Shown: positions 1-6,017 of the stretch, in pieces | Layout: every line of letters begins with the position of its first letter | Position numbering within the stretch: the first letter of the stretch is position 1 | Assembly (NCBI GenBank): GCA_003161205.1 | Contig: PMOU01000411.1 | Span: forward strand, 5,968 to 15,253 | Length of the DNA: 9,286 bases | Direction: 5' to 3' | Source of the DNA: Actinomycetota bacterium | GTDB lineage: Bacteria; Actinomycetota; Actinomycetes; Streptosporangiales; Streptosporangiaceae | Translations under genes and position numbers: made by a program | Notes under the pieces: model-generated | What the model saw: the letters and a program-made list of their open reading frames with translations, nothing else | Database searches by the model: none | What the model was told of the DNA's origin: nothing

Positions 1-342
1 CATTTCTACGTCAGCCTGCTCGGCTGCAAGCTGGCCCGCCGCTACCCGGACCGGATCACGCTGGACTTCTTCGGCGATCAGCTGGTCTGTCACCTGACCG
101 ACACCGGTCCGGTGACCACACCGCCGAGCCTGTACCCGCGGCACTTCGGCGTCACGTTCCGGGCCGCGGAGGACTTCGAGGCCCTGCACCACTGCGCGGT
201 CATCCGGAAGATCCCGTTCTTCTACGACATCTCGACGCGGTTCGAGGGCATGGCGGAGGAGCACCGGACGTTCGTGCTGCTCGACCCATCCGGCAACCTG
301 CTGGAGTTCAAGCACTACGGTGACCCGCGGATGATGTACTGA
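1..342 (+). CDS. VOC/glyoxalase-fold protein, 5' end outside window
   Basis: The reading frame is open from the first base and gives 113 residues. It begins inside a typical first VOC module (FYVSLLGCKL at residues 3-11), continues through a DFFGDQLVCHL strand pair (residues 22-32, with H31), RHFGV (H48) and ends with DPSGNLLEFK (E102). In the VOC superfamily (glyoxalase I, extradiol dioxygenases, bleomycin-resistance proteins) His and Glu at such positions hold a catalytic divalent metal. The reaction cannot be assigned: lyase, dioxygenase, isomerase and binding-only members share this pattern. Perhaps 25-30 N-terminal residues are missing at the window edge. Its TGA shares an A with the ATG of the next gene, so it is almost certainly co-translated with the membrane acyltransferase. 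Family is confident; function is open. Confidence 0.85.
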   Translation, partial: HFYVSLLGCKLARRYPDRITLDFFGDQLVCHLTDTGPVTTPPSLYPRHFGVTFRAAEDFEALHHCAVIRKIPFFYDISTRFEGMAEEHRTFVLLDPSGNLLEFKHYGDPRMMY

Positions 343-1658
343 TGGCTCGCCGTCGGCTCGACCAGGTCGACGCCATGCGGCCGATCAAGCAGGCGGGCGT
401 CGTCAGCACCCACTCGGTCATGTACTTCGCGCCCGCGGCGGCCAGCGTGGGTTCGGGTGCCGCGCTGCTGCTGCTGCACGTGTCGCGGGAAGGATTCTTC
501 TTCATCTCCGCGTGCATGCTGACGTACGCCTACGCCGAGATGCGGCTGACCGGGCTGCGCCGCTTCTACTGGCGCCGGTTCGTCTCGGTCGGGATTCCCT
601 ACCTGTGCTGGAACCTCATCTATTTCCTCTACGGGGTGCAGGTGCAGCATGCGCATTACGCCAGCCCCAGCGCAGCGCTCGCGGCCTTCGGCCGCCAGCT
701 CGCCACCGGGTACTTCCAGCTGTACTTCCTGCTCGTGATCATGCAGTTCTACCTGGTCTTCCCGCTCGTGCTCATGCTGCTGCGGTGGACCAGGGGACAC
801 CATGGCCTGGTCATCGCCGTGGCGACAGCCGCTCAGGTGGCCATCGCGATCATGTCGCACTGGCACATCCTGCCGGAGCTGATGGTCAAGTACGGGCAGG
901 AAGACGCGCTCAACTACGTGCTCTACCTGATCGGCGGCGGCGTGGTCGCCTTCCACCTCGCCGAGGTAGACGCGTGGGTGCGCCGGCACGCCCGGCTGAT
1001 CGTGGCCCTGACGGTAGTCGCAGGGCTGGCCGCGGAGGGTGTCTACTTCCTGGCGCAGCACGGGGTGACGACCGTGCTCGGATCGGGCAGCGACCCGTTC
1101 CAGCCCAGCGTCATCCCGTTCAACGTCGGCATCATCACCTGCGGGTACCTGGCCGGCGTGGCCCTGGTCCGGCCGTGGCGGTCGCGGCGGACCAAGGCCC
1201 TGGTGCGGGTCGGATCGGACGACGCCTACGGCATCTACCTGTCCCAGATGCTGTTCATTACCACGCTCAGCTCACTGGGCTGGGAGCGGCTCGACTCGGT
1301 GCTGCCCTGGCCGGTGGTCTGCCTGCTGGCCGTGGTGATCGTCTTCAGCTGCGCGATCGCGCTCACCGGCCTGCTGGCCCGGACGCCGCTGGCGGTGCCG
1401 CTCACCGGGCGCAAGCAGCAGCCATGGTCGACGCTGATACCGCGCCGCAGGCCCATCGAGCCCGGCCAGGCCAACCCGGACCTAGCCGGCCCGGACCAGG
1501 CTCTCACCGACCAGGTCCCCTCGGACCAGGCGCCCACGGCGGACCAGGCGGAGCCCGGGACCTCGGACTTCCCCGCGCCGGTGCCCGGCTTCCCGGATCT
1601 GGGCGCCCCAGAGCCCGCCGCGCTGGCGGGCACGACGATCAACAAGAACGGACGCTGA
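342..1658 (+). CDS. Acyltransferase-3 family integral membrane protein
   Basis: 438 residues with about ten hydrophobic segments, roughly at 15-32, 36-60, 80-95, 121-146, 152-172, 187-206, 217-237, 258-277, 294-312 and 321-345. The N-terminal helix carries H24 in a GVVSTHS context, matching the conserved His of acyltransferase-3 (OafA/YrhL-like) enzymes, and SREGFFFISACMLTYAY at 49-65 is a family hallmark. These proteins move acyl groups, often acetyl or other short chains, from CoA across the membrane onto sugars, lipids or secondary metabolites. The start ATG overlaps the preceding stop as TGATG and has no Shine-Dalgarno, implying translational coupling. The last ~80 residues form an unusual Pro/Asp/Gln/Ala-rich tail with repeated DQA/DQV units after the final helix. 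The ligase starts two bases after the stop. The acceptor is unknown; a structural role without transfer activity is possible but less likely. Confidence 0.88.
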   Translation: MARRRLDQVDAMRPIKQAGVVSTHSVMYFAPAAASVGSGAALLLLHVSREGFFFISACMLTYAYAEMRLTGLRRFYWRRFVSVGIPYLCWNLIYFLYGVQVQHAHYASPSAALAAFGRQLATGYFQLYFLLVIMQFYLVFPLVLMLLRWTRGHHGLVIAVATAAQVAIAIMSHWHILPELMVKYGQEDALNYVLYLIGGGVVAFHLAEVDAWVRRHARLIVALTVVAGLAAEGVYFLAQHGVTTVLGSGSDPFQPSVIPFNVGIITCGYLAGVALVRPWRSRRTKALVRVGSDDAYGIYLSQMLFITTLSSLGWERLDSVLPWPVVCLLAVVIVFSCAIALTGLLARTPLAVPLTGRKQQPWSTLIPRRRPIEPGQANPDLAGPDQALTDQVPSDQAPTADQAEPGTSDFPAPVPGFPDLGAPEPAALAGTTINKNGR

Positions 1659-1660
1659 CC

Positions 1661-3274
1661 GTGATACGCGAATGGATTGACGAGGCTGCGGCCCGCTACG
1701 GAGACGCCCCCTATCTGGTGGGCGCCACCACCAGGGAGGACGTCGCCCTGGAGGACGCCGGTCTGGAGGACGCCGCCGGCAGCCGCACGTTGACCTACGC
1801 CGGGCTGCGGCGCTCCACCGCGGCCTGGGCACAGTGCCTGGACCGGGCCGGAGTGCCGGCCGGCGCCAGCGTGGCGGTCCGCATGACTGACCCGCTCGGG
1901 TATGCCACCGCCCTGGTCAGCATCCTCGGCGCCGACCGGGTGGTCATCCCGCTGGATCCGGCCGCACCCGCGGCCGAGGTGGCCCGGGTGCTGGCGGTGG
2001 CCCGGCCGCAGGTTGCCGTCGGCGACCCTGGCCGCGGCCTGCCGCCGGGACTGCCCGTGCTCAGGCCGCCGCGGGTACCGGACGCGGTGGACGCCCTGGA
2101 CGCGGCGGACGCGGCGGACGCGCTAGACGCGCCAGGCGGGGGCAGCGGCGAGGCGCCGGTCCCGGCCGGGTCGGCCGCCACGGGCGGGATCTTCTTGTGC
2201 ACTAGCGGGACCACCGGTACGCCCAAGGGCATCTTGCTGCGCGAGGATCAGCTGGCTCATGTCGCCGCGGCCGTGGCACGTCACCACCGGCTGACGTCAG
2301 CCGACCGCGGTTACTGCTGCCTCCCGCTGTTCCACGTCAACGCCGAGGTGGTCGGCTTGCTGGCGACGCTCGCCGCCCGGGCCTGCCTGGTGCTGGACCG
2401 CAAGTTCAGCCGCCGCGGATTCTGGGCGCTGATCGAGCGGCAGCGGATCACCTGGATCAACGCGGTGCCCGCCATCATCGCCGTGCTGGCGATGGACCCG
2501 TCCGCCGGGCGGGCGCCCGGGCGCGTCCGCTTCATCCGGTCGGCTTCGGCTCCGCTGCCAGCCGCCACGCTCCGGCGGTTCGAGGCCGCGTTCGGCATCC
2601 CCGTCATCGAGACCTACGGGATGACCGAGGCGGCCAGCATGATCACCGCCAACCCGGTCGACGGGCCGCGCAAAGCGGGCTCGGCCGGCCGGCCGGCCGG
2701 CACCGAGGTCCGGGTGGCCGAGCGAGCCGGATCGGGGTACGTGCCCTGCCAGGCCGGCACCATGGGCCGGGTGCAGATCCGCGGCCGCGGCGTCATCGGG
2801 CAGTACGCCGCGGGCGGGCCGGGCGGCGCCATCGATCCCGACGGCTGGCTCGACACCGGTGACCTCGGCCATCTCGACCAGGACGGCTACCTGTTCCTGG
2901 CGGGACGGTCCGACGACGTGATCAACCGGGGCGGCGAGAAAATCTACCCGAGGGAAATCGAGGATTTCCTGCTCGCCCAGCCCGGCGTCTGGTCCGCCGC
3001 CGTGGTCGCGGCCCATGACGAGGTGCTCGGGGAACGCCCGGTCGCCTACGTGGTTCCCGCCGGACCGTGGCGACCGCACGAGATGGCGGAGGCGCTACGC
3101 GAGGCATGCGAAGCAGCACTGCCCCGGCCCAAGCAGCCGACTGCGTTCTGCCTGGTTCAGGAGCTGCCGCTGGGTCCCACCGGCAAGGTCGCCCGGCACC
3201 GCCTGCGGGCGCTGGGCGCGACGCCCGGGGCCACGCCGCTGACGCGCGAGCACGTGGCGAGTGCTTCGGGTTAG
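1661..3274 (+). CDS. AMP-forming acid-CoA ligase (ANL superfamily)
   Basis: 537 residues from a GTG two bases after the previous stop. The frame stays open far upstream, but there it only shadows the acyltransferase, and the clear N-terminus (IREWIDEAAARYGDAPYL) begins at this GTG. Class I adenylate-forming motifs appear in order: phosphate loop TSGTTGTPKG (181-190), LPLFHVN after it, ETYGMTE (317-323), the ATP-ribose TGD (399-401), the hinge RSDDVINRGGEKIYP from R416, and a C-terminal GPTGK with the expected adenylation Lys at K509. The enzyme should join a carboxylic acid to CoA through an acyl-AMP. It resembles the short or dicarboxylate/aryl-CoA ligase branch more than very-long-chain enzymes, but the substrate cannot be read off. 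Transfer to a carrier protein instead of CoA is possible, though none is visible. Two in-frame tandem repeats (residues 26-40 and 141-158) are unusual for the family. Confidence 0.9.
   Translation: MIREWIDEAAARYGDAPYLVGATTREDVALEDAGLEDAAGSRTLTYAGLRRSTAAWAQCLDRAGVPAGASVAVRMTDPLGYATALVSILGADRVVIPLDPAAPAAEVARVLAVARPQVAVGDPGRGLPPGLPVLRPPRVPDAVDALDAADAADALDAPGGGSGEAPVPAGSAATGGIFLCTSGTTGTPKGILLREDQLAHVAAAVARHHRLTSADRGYCCLPLFHVNAEVVGLLATLAARACLVLDRKFSRRGFWALIERQRITWINAVPAIIAVLAMDPSAGRAPGRVRFIRSASAPLPAATLRRFEAAFGIPVIETYGMTEAASMITANPVDGPRKAGSAGRPAGTEVRVAERAGSGYVPCQAGTMGRVQIRGRGVIGQYAAGGPGGAIDPDGWLDTGDLGHLDQDGYLFLAGRSDDVINRGGEKIYPREIEDFLLAQPGVWSAAVVAAHDEVLGERPVAYVVPAGPWRPHEMAEALREACEAALPRPKQPTAFCLVQELPLGPTGKVARHRLRALGATPGATPLTREHVASASG
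1736..1780 (+). repeat. Three in-frame 15-bp repeats in the ligase N-terminus
   Basis: Three successive 15-base units begin GAGGACGYC and encode EDVAL, EDAGL and EDAAG (ligase residues 26-40). The first two units differ at only a few bases; the third diverges near its end. They lie between the N-terminal helix and the strand TLTYAGL, a loop where family members vary in length, so an expansion should be tolerated. Confidence 0.7.
2081..2134 (+). repeat. Six in-frame 9-bp repeats encoding an Asp-Ala linker
   Basis: Six consecutive 9-base units each start with GACGC and encode D-A-V, D-A-L, D-A-A, D-A-A, D-A-L and D-A-P (ligase residues 141-158). Two adjacent units are identical. The tract sits just before the ATP-binding phosphate loop, in a surface linker of the N-terminal domain. 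It looks like a slippage-prone minisatellite and could vary in copy number between strains without breaking the frame. Confidence 0.8.
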
Positions 3275-3303
3275 GGGTCCGCTGGCGCGCTGACCCGGAG
3301 TCC

Positions 3304-3333
3304 GGCGCTAGCCCGGCTGGCGCTAGCCCGGCT
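3304..3333. repeat. Two perfect 15-bp tandem repeats between converging genes
   Basis: GGCGCTAGCCCGGCT occurs twice head to tail, followed by a partial copy starting GGCGG. The second copy covers the TAG stop of the MaoC gene, read on the minus strand at 3325-3323. Each unit contains the self-complementary GCTAGC, so the two copies can pair as a 6-bp stem with a 9-base loop. No T-run follows, so termination activity is only a possibility. Confidence 0.75.
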
Positions 3334-3847
3334 GGCGGCGGGCGAAAATGTTGATCAGGTCCAGGCGCAGCACGTCCTCGTCGCTGGAGTTGATGAGCTG
3401 CCCGCGGGTCCGGACGATGCCGCGATCGGGCTTGGTTCTCGACAGGCGCGACTCCAAGATGGTGGCCCGCAGGCGCACCGAATCGCCGGGCCGGAGCGGC
3501 ACCGGCCAGCGGAGCTCGTCCACGCCCGGCGAGGCCAGGCTGGCCGGCCGGGAGATGTAATGGGCGACGAACAGCTTCGTGAAGATCCCGGTGGTGTGCC
3601 AGCCGCTCGCGATCAGGCCGCCGAAGGGACCCGTCGCGGCGAACTGCGGATCGATGTGGATCGGCTGGGGATCGAAGGCCTGGGCGAAGTCGAGTATCTC
3701 GGCCTCGGTCACCTCGATGTACCCGTACTCGTACACCGCTCCGGGCGCGTAATCCTCGAAATAGCGGTCATCGACGGGCTGGGCGAAGTCATTCTCGCTC
3801 AGCGCCCGGGTAGCTGCCGCGGACTTGTGCAGGTGATTCATGGACAT
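3323..3847 (-). CDS. MaoC-like hotdog dehydratase / enoyl-CoA hydratase family
   Basis: 174 residues. After a low-information N-terminus, the family region starts at DRYFEDYAPG (27-36) and continues with EVTEAEILDFAQAFDPQPIHID (45-66) and GPFGGLIASGWHT (73-85). D59 and H64 in the FDPQPIH segment sit where (R)-specific enoyl-CoA hydratases carry their catalytic Asp and His. These cytoplasmic dimers hydrate or dehydrate acyl-CoA double bonds; many actinobacterial paralogues act in fatty acid, polyketide or mesaconyl/methylmalyl-type pathways. ATG codons at 3847 and 3841 are the only starts near the domain, neither with a good Shine-Dalgarno, so the first ~26 residues are uncertain. The gene converges on the ligase with 48 bases between stops, so it is not in that operon, though both handle CoA esters. 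An NmrA-type reductase remnant lies directly upstream. Confidence 0.85.
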   Translation of the reverse strand: MSMNHLHKSAAATRALSENDFAQPVDDRYFEDYAPGAVYEYGYIEVTEAEILDFAQAFDPQPIHIDPQFAATGPFGGLIASGWHTTGIFTKLFVAHYISRPASLASPGVDELRWPVPLRPGDSVRLRATILESRLSRTKPDRGIVRTRGQLINSSDEDVLRLDLINIFARRQPG

Positions 3848-3887
3848 TGAGTCTGGCCGATGAGCCCCAGCGCGCCGGAGCCGGGTG

Positions 3888-4064
3888 GGCGAGGGCGTTC
3901 ATCTCGGCGATGGGCGCGGGGACACCGCCCCTGATCATCGCCTCCCTGTTCGCGGCGAAGCTGACCTCGGTGTAGGTGATGGTCCGGCCGAGCAGCCTGG
4001 AGAGCACCGCGGCCATGTCGTCGTTGGTTATCAGCTCCGGGCCGCTGAGCCAGTAGGTTGCGCC
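3888..4064 (-). pseudogene. Remnant of an NmrA-like NAD(P)-binding reductase (C-terminal part)
   Basis: The minus strand reads ATYWLSGPELITNDDMAAVL, then LLGRTITYTEVSF and GVPAPIAEMNALA without a stop. This matches the last third of NmrA-type atypical SDR proteins: the 'TGPE' strand, the AAVLSxxLGR helix, the TYxEVSF strand and the AxVPxPIAEMNA helix. The N-terminal Rossmann part with its GxxGxxG nucleotide loop is absent. The frame meets a stop at 4122-4124, shared with the upstream small gene, and has no ATG, GTG or TTG before an internal ATG at 4016. Downstream of ~3888 the family pattern is lost; the frame runs on to a stop at 3789, overlapping the start of the MaoC gene. It is therefore truncated at both ends and best read as a decaying relic. 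Recognition is by motif memory only. Confidence 0.65.
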
Positions 4065-4121
4065 GGGTGAATCGGCTTTACGGCGTCCCCGCGCCGGAGC
4101 CCGGGCGGTCGCCGGGGGAGG

Positions 4122-4388
4122 TCACGAACCGGCCGCCCGTAGCCGCATGGCCAGCTCGGTGAGCTGCGCGGGCGGCAGGCGCCGGATGAGCACGGCCGCC
4201 ACCTGGCCGAGGTCCTCACCGAGCATGATGGCTTCCAGGTCGGTCTGCCGCCGGTCCAGGCCGACGCCGTTGGCGACCAGATCGAAGATGAGCCCCCTGA
4301 GCGCGACGGTTTCCTCGTCCGAGCCGAGCCGCTCTATCGCGGCCGAGGCCATCGCCGCGAGCTGTTCCCGGCCCGCGTCATCTGTCAT
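4122..4388 (-). CDS. Small helical protein of unknown function (88 aa)
   Basis: I do not recognise the family. The 88 residues are rich in Ala, Leu, Glu and Arg, with one Gly-Val-Gly break near 41-43, and look all-helical, soluble and without signal peptide, Cys or membrane segment. Third-position G/C use is coding-like, and the start has a TATATT hexamer six bases upstream, as for a leaderless transcript, which supports a real gene. It is divergent from the YciO-type gene across 110 bases holding three 14-bp repeats, so the two could share control. The opposite strand here is also open for 84 codons but gives a low-complexity Ser/Arg-rich product. The helical pattern would suit a small regulatory or partner protein, but this is not evidence of function. 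Confidence 0.65.
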   Translation of the reverse strand: MTDDAGREQLAAMASAAIERLGSDEETVALRGLIFDLVANGVGLDRRQTDLEAIMLGEDLGQVAAVLIRRLPPAQLTELAMRLRAAGS

Positions 4389-4394
4389 GGGGCG

Positions 4395-4400
4395 AATATA
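4395..4400 (-). promoter_or_regulatory. Predicted -10 element of leaderless small-protein gene
   Basis: On the minus strand TATATT (5 of 6 to TATAAT) lies exactly six bases before the ATG at 4388, so transcription would begin at or next to the start codon. There is no Shine-Dalgarno and no convincing -35 hexamer. Confidence 0.6.
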
Positions 4401-4417
4401 ACCATGCCGTGACCAAC

Positions 4418-4459
4418 TGGCCTTATCGCGGTGGCCTTGTCGCTGCGGTCTTGTCGCGC
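4418..4459. repeat. Three imperfect 14-bp direct repeats in a divergent promoter region
   Basis: Units at 4418-4431, 4432-4445 and 4446-4459 follow the pattern YGGYCTTRTCGCNN, with CTT-TCGC common to all three. They fill the middle of the 110-base gap between two predicted leaderless starts, about 18 bases from one -10 element and 27 from the other. That position suits a regulator-binding array or activator sites, but 14-bp periodicity does not match whole helical turns, so chance duplication is possible. Confidence 0.6.
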
Positions 4460-4486
4460 CAGAATCATGCGCCGTGGCGATGACCC

Positions 4487-4492
4487 TAGACT
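4487..4492 (+). promoter_or_regulatory. Predicted -10 element of leaderless yciO-type gene
   Basis: TAGACT fits TANNNT and is separated from the ATG at 4499 by six bases, placing the transcription start at the A of ATG. No Shine-Dalgarno precedes this ATG, which supports both the promoter and the start choice. Confidence 0.6.
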
Positions 4493-4498
4493 CGTCGC

Positions 4499-5119
4499 AT
4501 GGCCAGGCTCTTCGACATCCATCCGGCCAACCCGCAGCGGCGCGCGATCGTCCAGGTCGCCGATATCCTGCGCGCAGGTGGCGTGATCGCCTATCCGACG
4601 GACTCCTGCTACGCGCTCGGCTGCCAGCTCGGCAGCCGGGACGGCATCGCCAGGATCAGGTCGATCCGCCAGCTCGACGACCGGCACCACCTCACGCTGG
4701 TGTGCCAGGACTTCGCCCAGCTCGGCCAGTTCGTCAACGTGGCCAACCCGGTGTTCCGGGCGATCAAGGCGGCGACCCCGGGCAGTTACACCTTCATCCT
4801 GCCCGCGACCAAAGAGGTGCCGCGCCGGTTGCAGCACCCGGGTAAGAAGACCGTCGGGGTGCGGATCCCGCGCCATGTGGTGGCCCAGGCCCTGCTCGCC
4901 GAACTCGGCGAGCCGCTCGTCTCGGCCACTCTGCTGCTGCCCGGCCAGGACGAGCCCATGACCCAGGGGTGGGAGATCGCCGAGCAGCTCGACCACGTGG
5001 TGGACGCGGTGATCGACTCGGGCGACTGCGGCACCGAGCCCACCACGGTCATCGACTTCTCCCAGCCCGAACCCGAGATCGTGCGCCGCGGGGCGGGCGA
5101 CACGTCCGATTTTGAGTGA
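4499..5119 (+). CDS. yciO: YciO-type L-threonylcarbamoyladenylate synthase-like protein
   Basis: 206 residues, the length of the E. coli YciO subfamily of the Sua5/YrdC fold. Key stretches are GGVIAYPTDSCYALGC (27-42), the HHLTLVCQDFAQL segment (63-75), TPGSYTFILPATKEVPRRL (93-111), VGVRIPRH and a C-terminal PTTVIDFS. The YrdC fold binds ATP, threonine and bicarbonate to make threonylcarbamoyl-AMP for the t6A modification of tRNAs reading ANN codons. YciO members lack the exact KxR-x-P pattern of canonical TsaC, and here the equivalent loop reads IRSIRQLDDRHH, so the role in t6A synthesis is less certain than for TsaC/Sua5; most genomes with YciO also carry a canonical copy. A soluble cytoplasmic enzyme. 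It stands alone with its own predicted promoter and is divergent from the small helical gene. Confidence 0.9.
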   Translation: MARLFDIHPANPQRRAIVQVADILRAGGVIAYPTDSCYALGCQLGSRDGIARIRSIRQLDDRHHLTLVCQDFAQLGQFVNVANPVFRAIKAATPGSYTFILPATKEVPRRLQHPGKKTVGVRIPRHVVAQALLAELGEPLVSATLLLPGQDEPMTQGWEIAEQLDHVVDAVIDSGDCGTEPTTVIDFSQPEPEIVRRGAGDTSDFE

Positions 5120-5172
5120 GCCACGGCGTTTGGGGCGAGGCCGGTGGCTGGTGCTGGGGGAAGGACGCGCCG

Positions 5173-5178
5173 TAGCAT
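5173..5178 (+). promoter_or_regulatory. Predicted -10 element of leaderless DUF2652 gene
   Basis: TAGCAT (TANNNT) is followed by seven bases and then GTG at 5186. This favours the GTG over both the upstream ATG at 5144, which would lie before the promoter, and the ATG at 5201. No Shine-Dalgarno is present at any of the three. Confidence 0.5.
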
Positions 5179-5185
5179 CCATTGC

Positions 5186-5914
5186 GTGCCCGACCGTGCG
5201 ATGGAAACGCGACGGGTCATCCTCGTAATCGCTGATATCAGCGGCTACACCCGCTTTACGCGACTGCACCGCCTCAGCCAGGCACATGCTGAGAGCATCA
5301 TCTGCGAACTGCTCGAGGCGGTGATCGCCCAGACCGAGCATCCACTCAAGCTCCATGAGTTCCTCGGTGATGCCGCCTCCTTCTATGCCTTGAGCGATGG
5401 CACGCCGACGACAGCCCGGGAGGTGTTCGATCAGGTCAACCGCCTCTGCGAGGCCTTCCGGGAGCGGTCAGGCGAGCTCACAGGCGAGTGCGGCCTGTGT
5501 GTCTGCGGTGCGTGCCGCGCCGCGGGGACGCTACGCCTGAAGGTAATCGTTCATGAGGGCGAGGCCGTCATCACCCGTCTCCGTGATTTTGAGAGGGTTT
5601 CCGGTGAAGACGTGATCCTTGCCCATCGGCTGTTGAAGAATTCGATTCCGGCACATGAATATGTGGCCGTAACCGACGGGTTCCTGCGATCGCTTGGCGA
5701 GCTGACTGGACCGGTCCCCGAGACGAGACGCGAGCAGTGTGAAGGAATTGGCGACGTCACCGTGGCGGTCTTCCCCGCCCCAGGCCAGCAAGCACCCAAC
5801 TCTGCGCGACGGCCACTCGCGGCGGTCAGAATGACGATTCGCATGGAGCTCTACGCGGTTCGCCGGATCCTGTTCAAGGCACCCAGACGCCGTCCGGGAG
5901 CGCCTGCACGATAA
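5186..5914 (+). CDS. DUF2652 protein with adenylate/guanylate cyclase-like fold
   Basis: 242 residues from GTG 5186. VILVIADISGYTRF (11-24) followed by LKLHEFLGDAASFYA (54-68) copies the two metal-binding Asp positions of class III nucleotide cyclases (here D17 and D62). A Cys cluster C102-x2-C105-x-C107-x2-C110 then leads into LRLKVIVHEGEAV and GEDVILAHRLLKNSIP (140-155), features of DUF2652. Whether such proteins make cyclic nucleotides is not established; the substrate-selecting residues of true cyclases are not recognisable. The four Cys could hold zinc or an iron-sulfur centre. The final ~40 residues are Arg/Ala/Pro-rich and look disordered. A and T are visibly more common at third codon positions (gat, cat, cga, gct, ttt) than in neighbouring genes, consistent with later acquisition. 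It lies 66 bases after the yciO-type gene but appears to have its own promoter. Confidence 0.75.
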   Translation: MPDRAMETRRVILVIADISGYTRFTRLHRLSQAHAESIICELLEAVIAQTEHPLKLHEFLGDAASFYALSDGTPTTAREVFDQVNRLCEAFRERSGELTGECGLCVCGACRAAGTLRLKVIVHEGEAVITRLRDFERVSGEDVILAHRLLKNSIPAHEYVAVTDGFLRSLGELTGPVPETRREQCEGIGDVTVAVFPAPGQQAPNSARRPLAAVRMTIRMELYAVRRILFKAPRRRPGAPAR

Positions 5915-6017
5915 GACCGCCACTTGAGCCAGCTGAACGTGCGGCAACCGGGAATCTGAGTCGCCGCTGTCACTCTGGAAGAGAGGTGGCCCTGAGGGGT
6001 GCCCCTGGCGTGGTGGT

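Noticed and set aside
315..1061. Long minus-strand open frame opposite the acyltransferase
   Set aside because: Low-complexity His/Gln/Arg/Glu product without a recognisable domain; a GC-driven shadow of a convincing membrane protein gene.
512..1660. Upstream extension of the ligase frame, which is open back to 512 and would give a 920-residue protein
   Set aside because: This part runs inside the acyltransferase gene in another frame, is Arg/Pro/Gly-rich and has no domain; the ligase family begins right after GTG 1661.
2297..3079. Long minus-strand open frame opposite the ligase
   Set aside because: Gly/Asp/Arg/His-rich and motif-free; mirror of the ligase coding frame.
5119..5149. AGCCAC/GTGGCT arms after the yciO-type gene as a terminator
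   Set aside because: 6-bp stem with a 19-base loop and no T-run; easily expected by chance at this GC content.
4385..5356. 323-codon minus-strand open frame opposite the yciO-type gene
   Set aside because: Spans the intergenic region and two good genes, with a biased shadow-like composition and no domain.
5995..6006. AGGGG-TG-CCCCT inverted repeat between converging genes, as a terminator
   Set aside because: The two-base loop allows only a 4-bp stem and no T-run follows on either strand; too weak to call.
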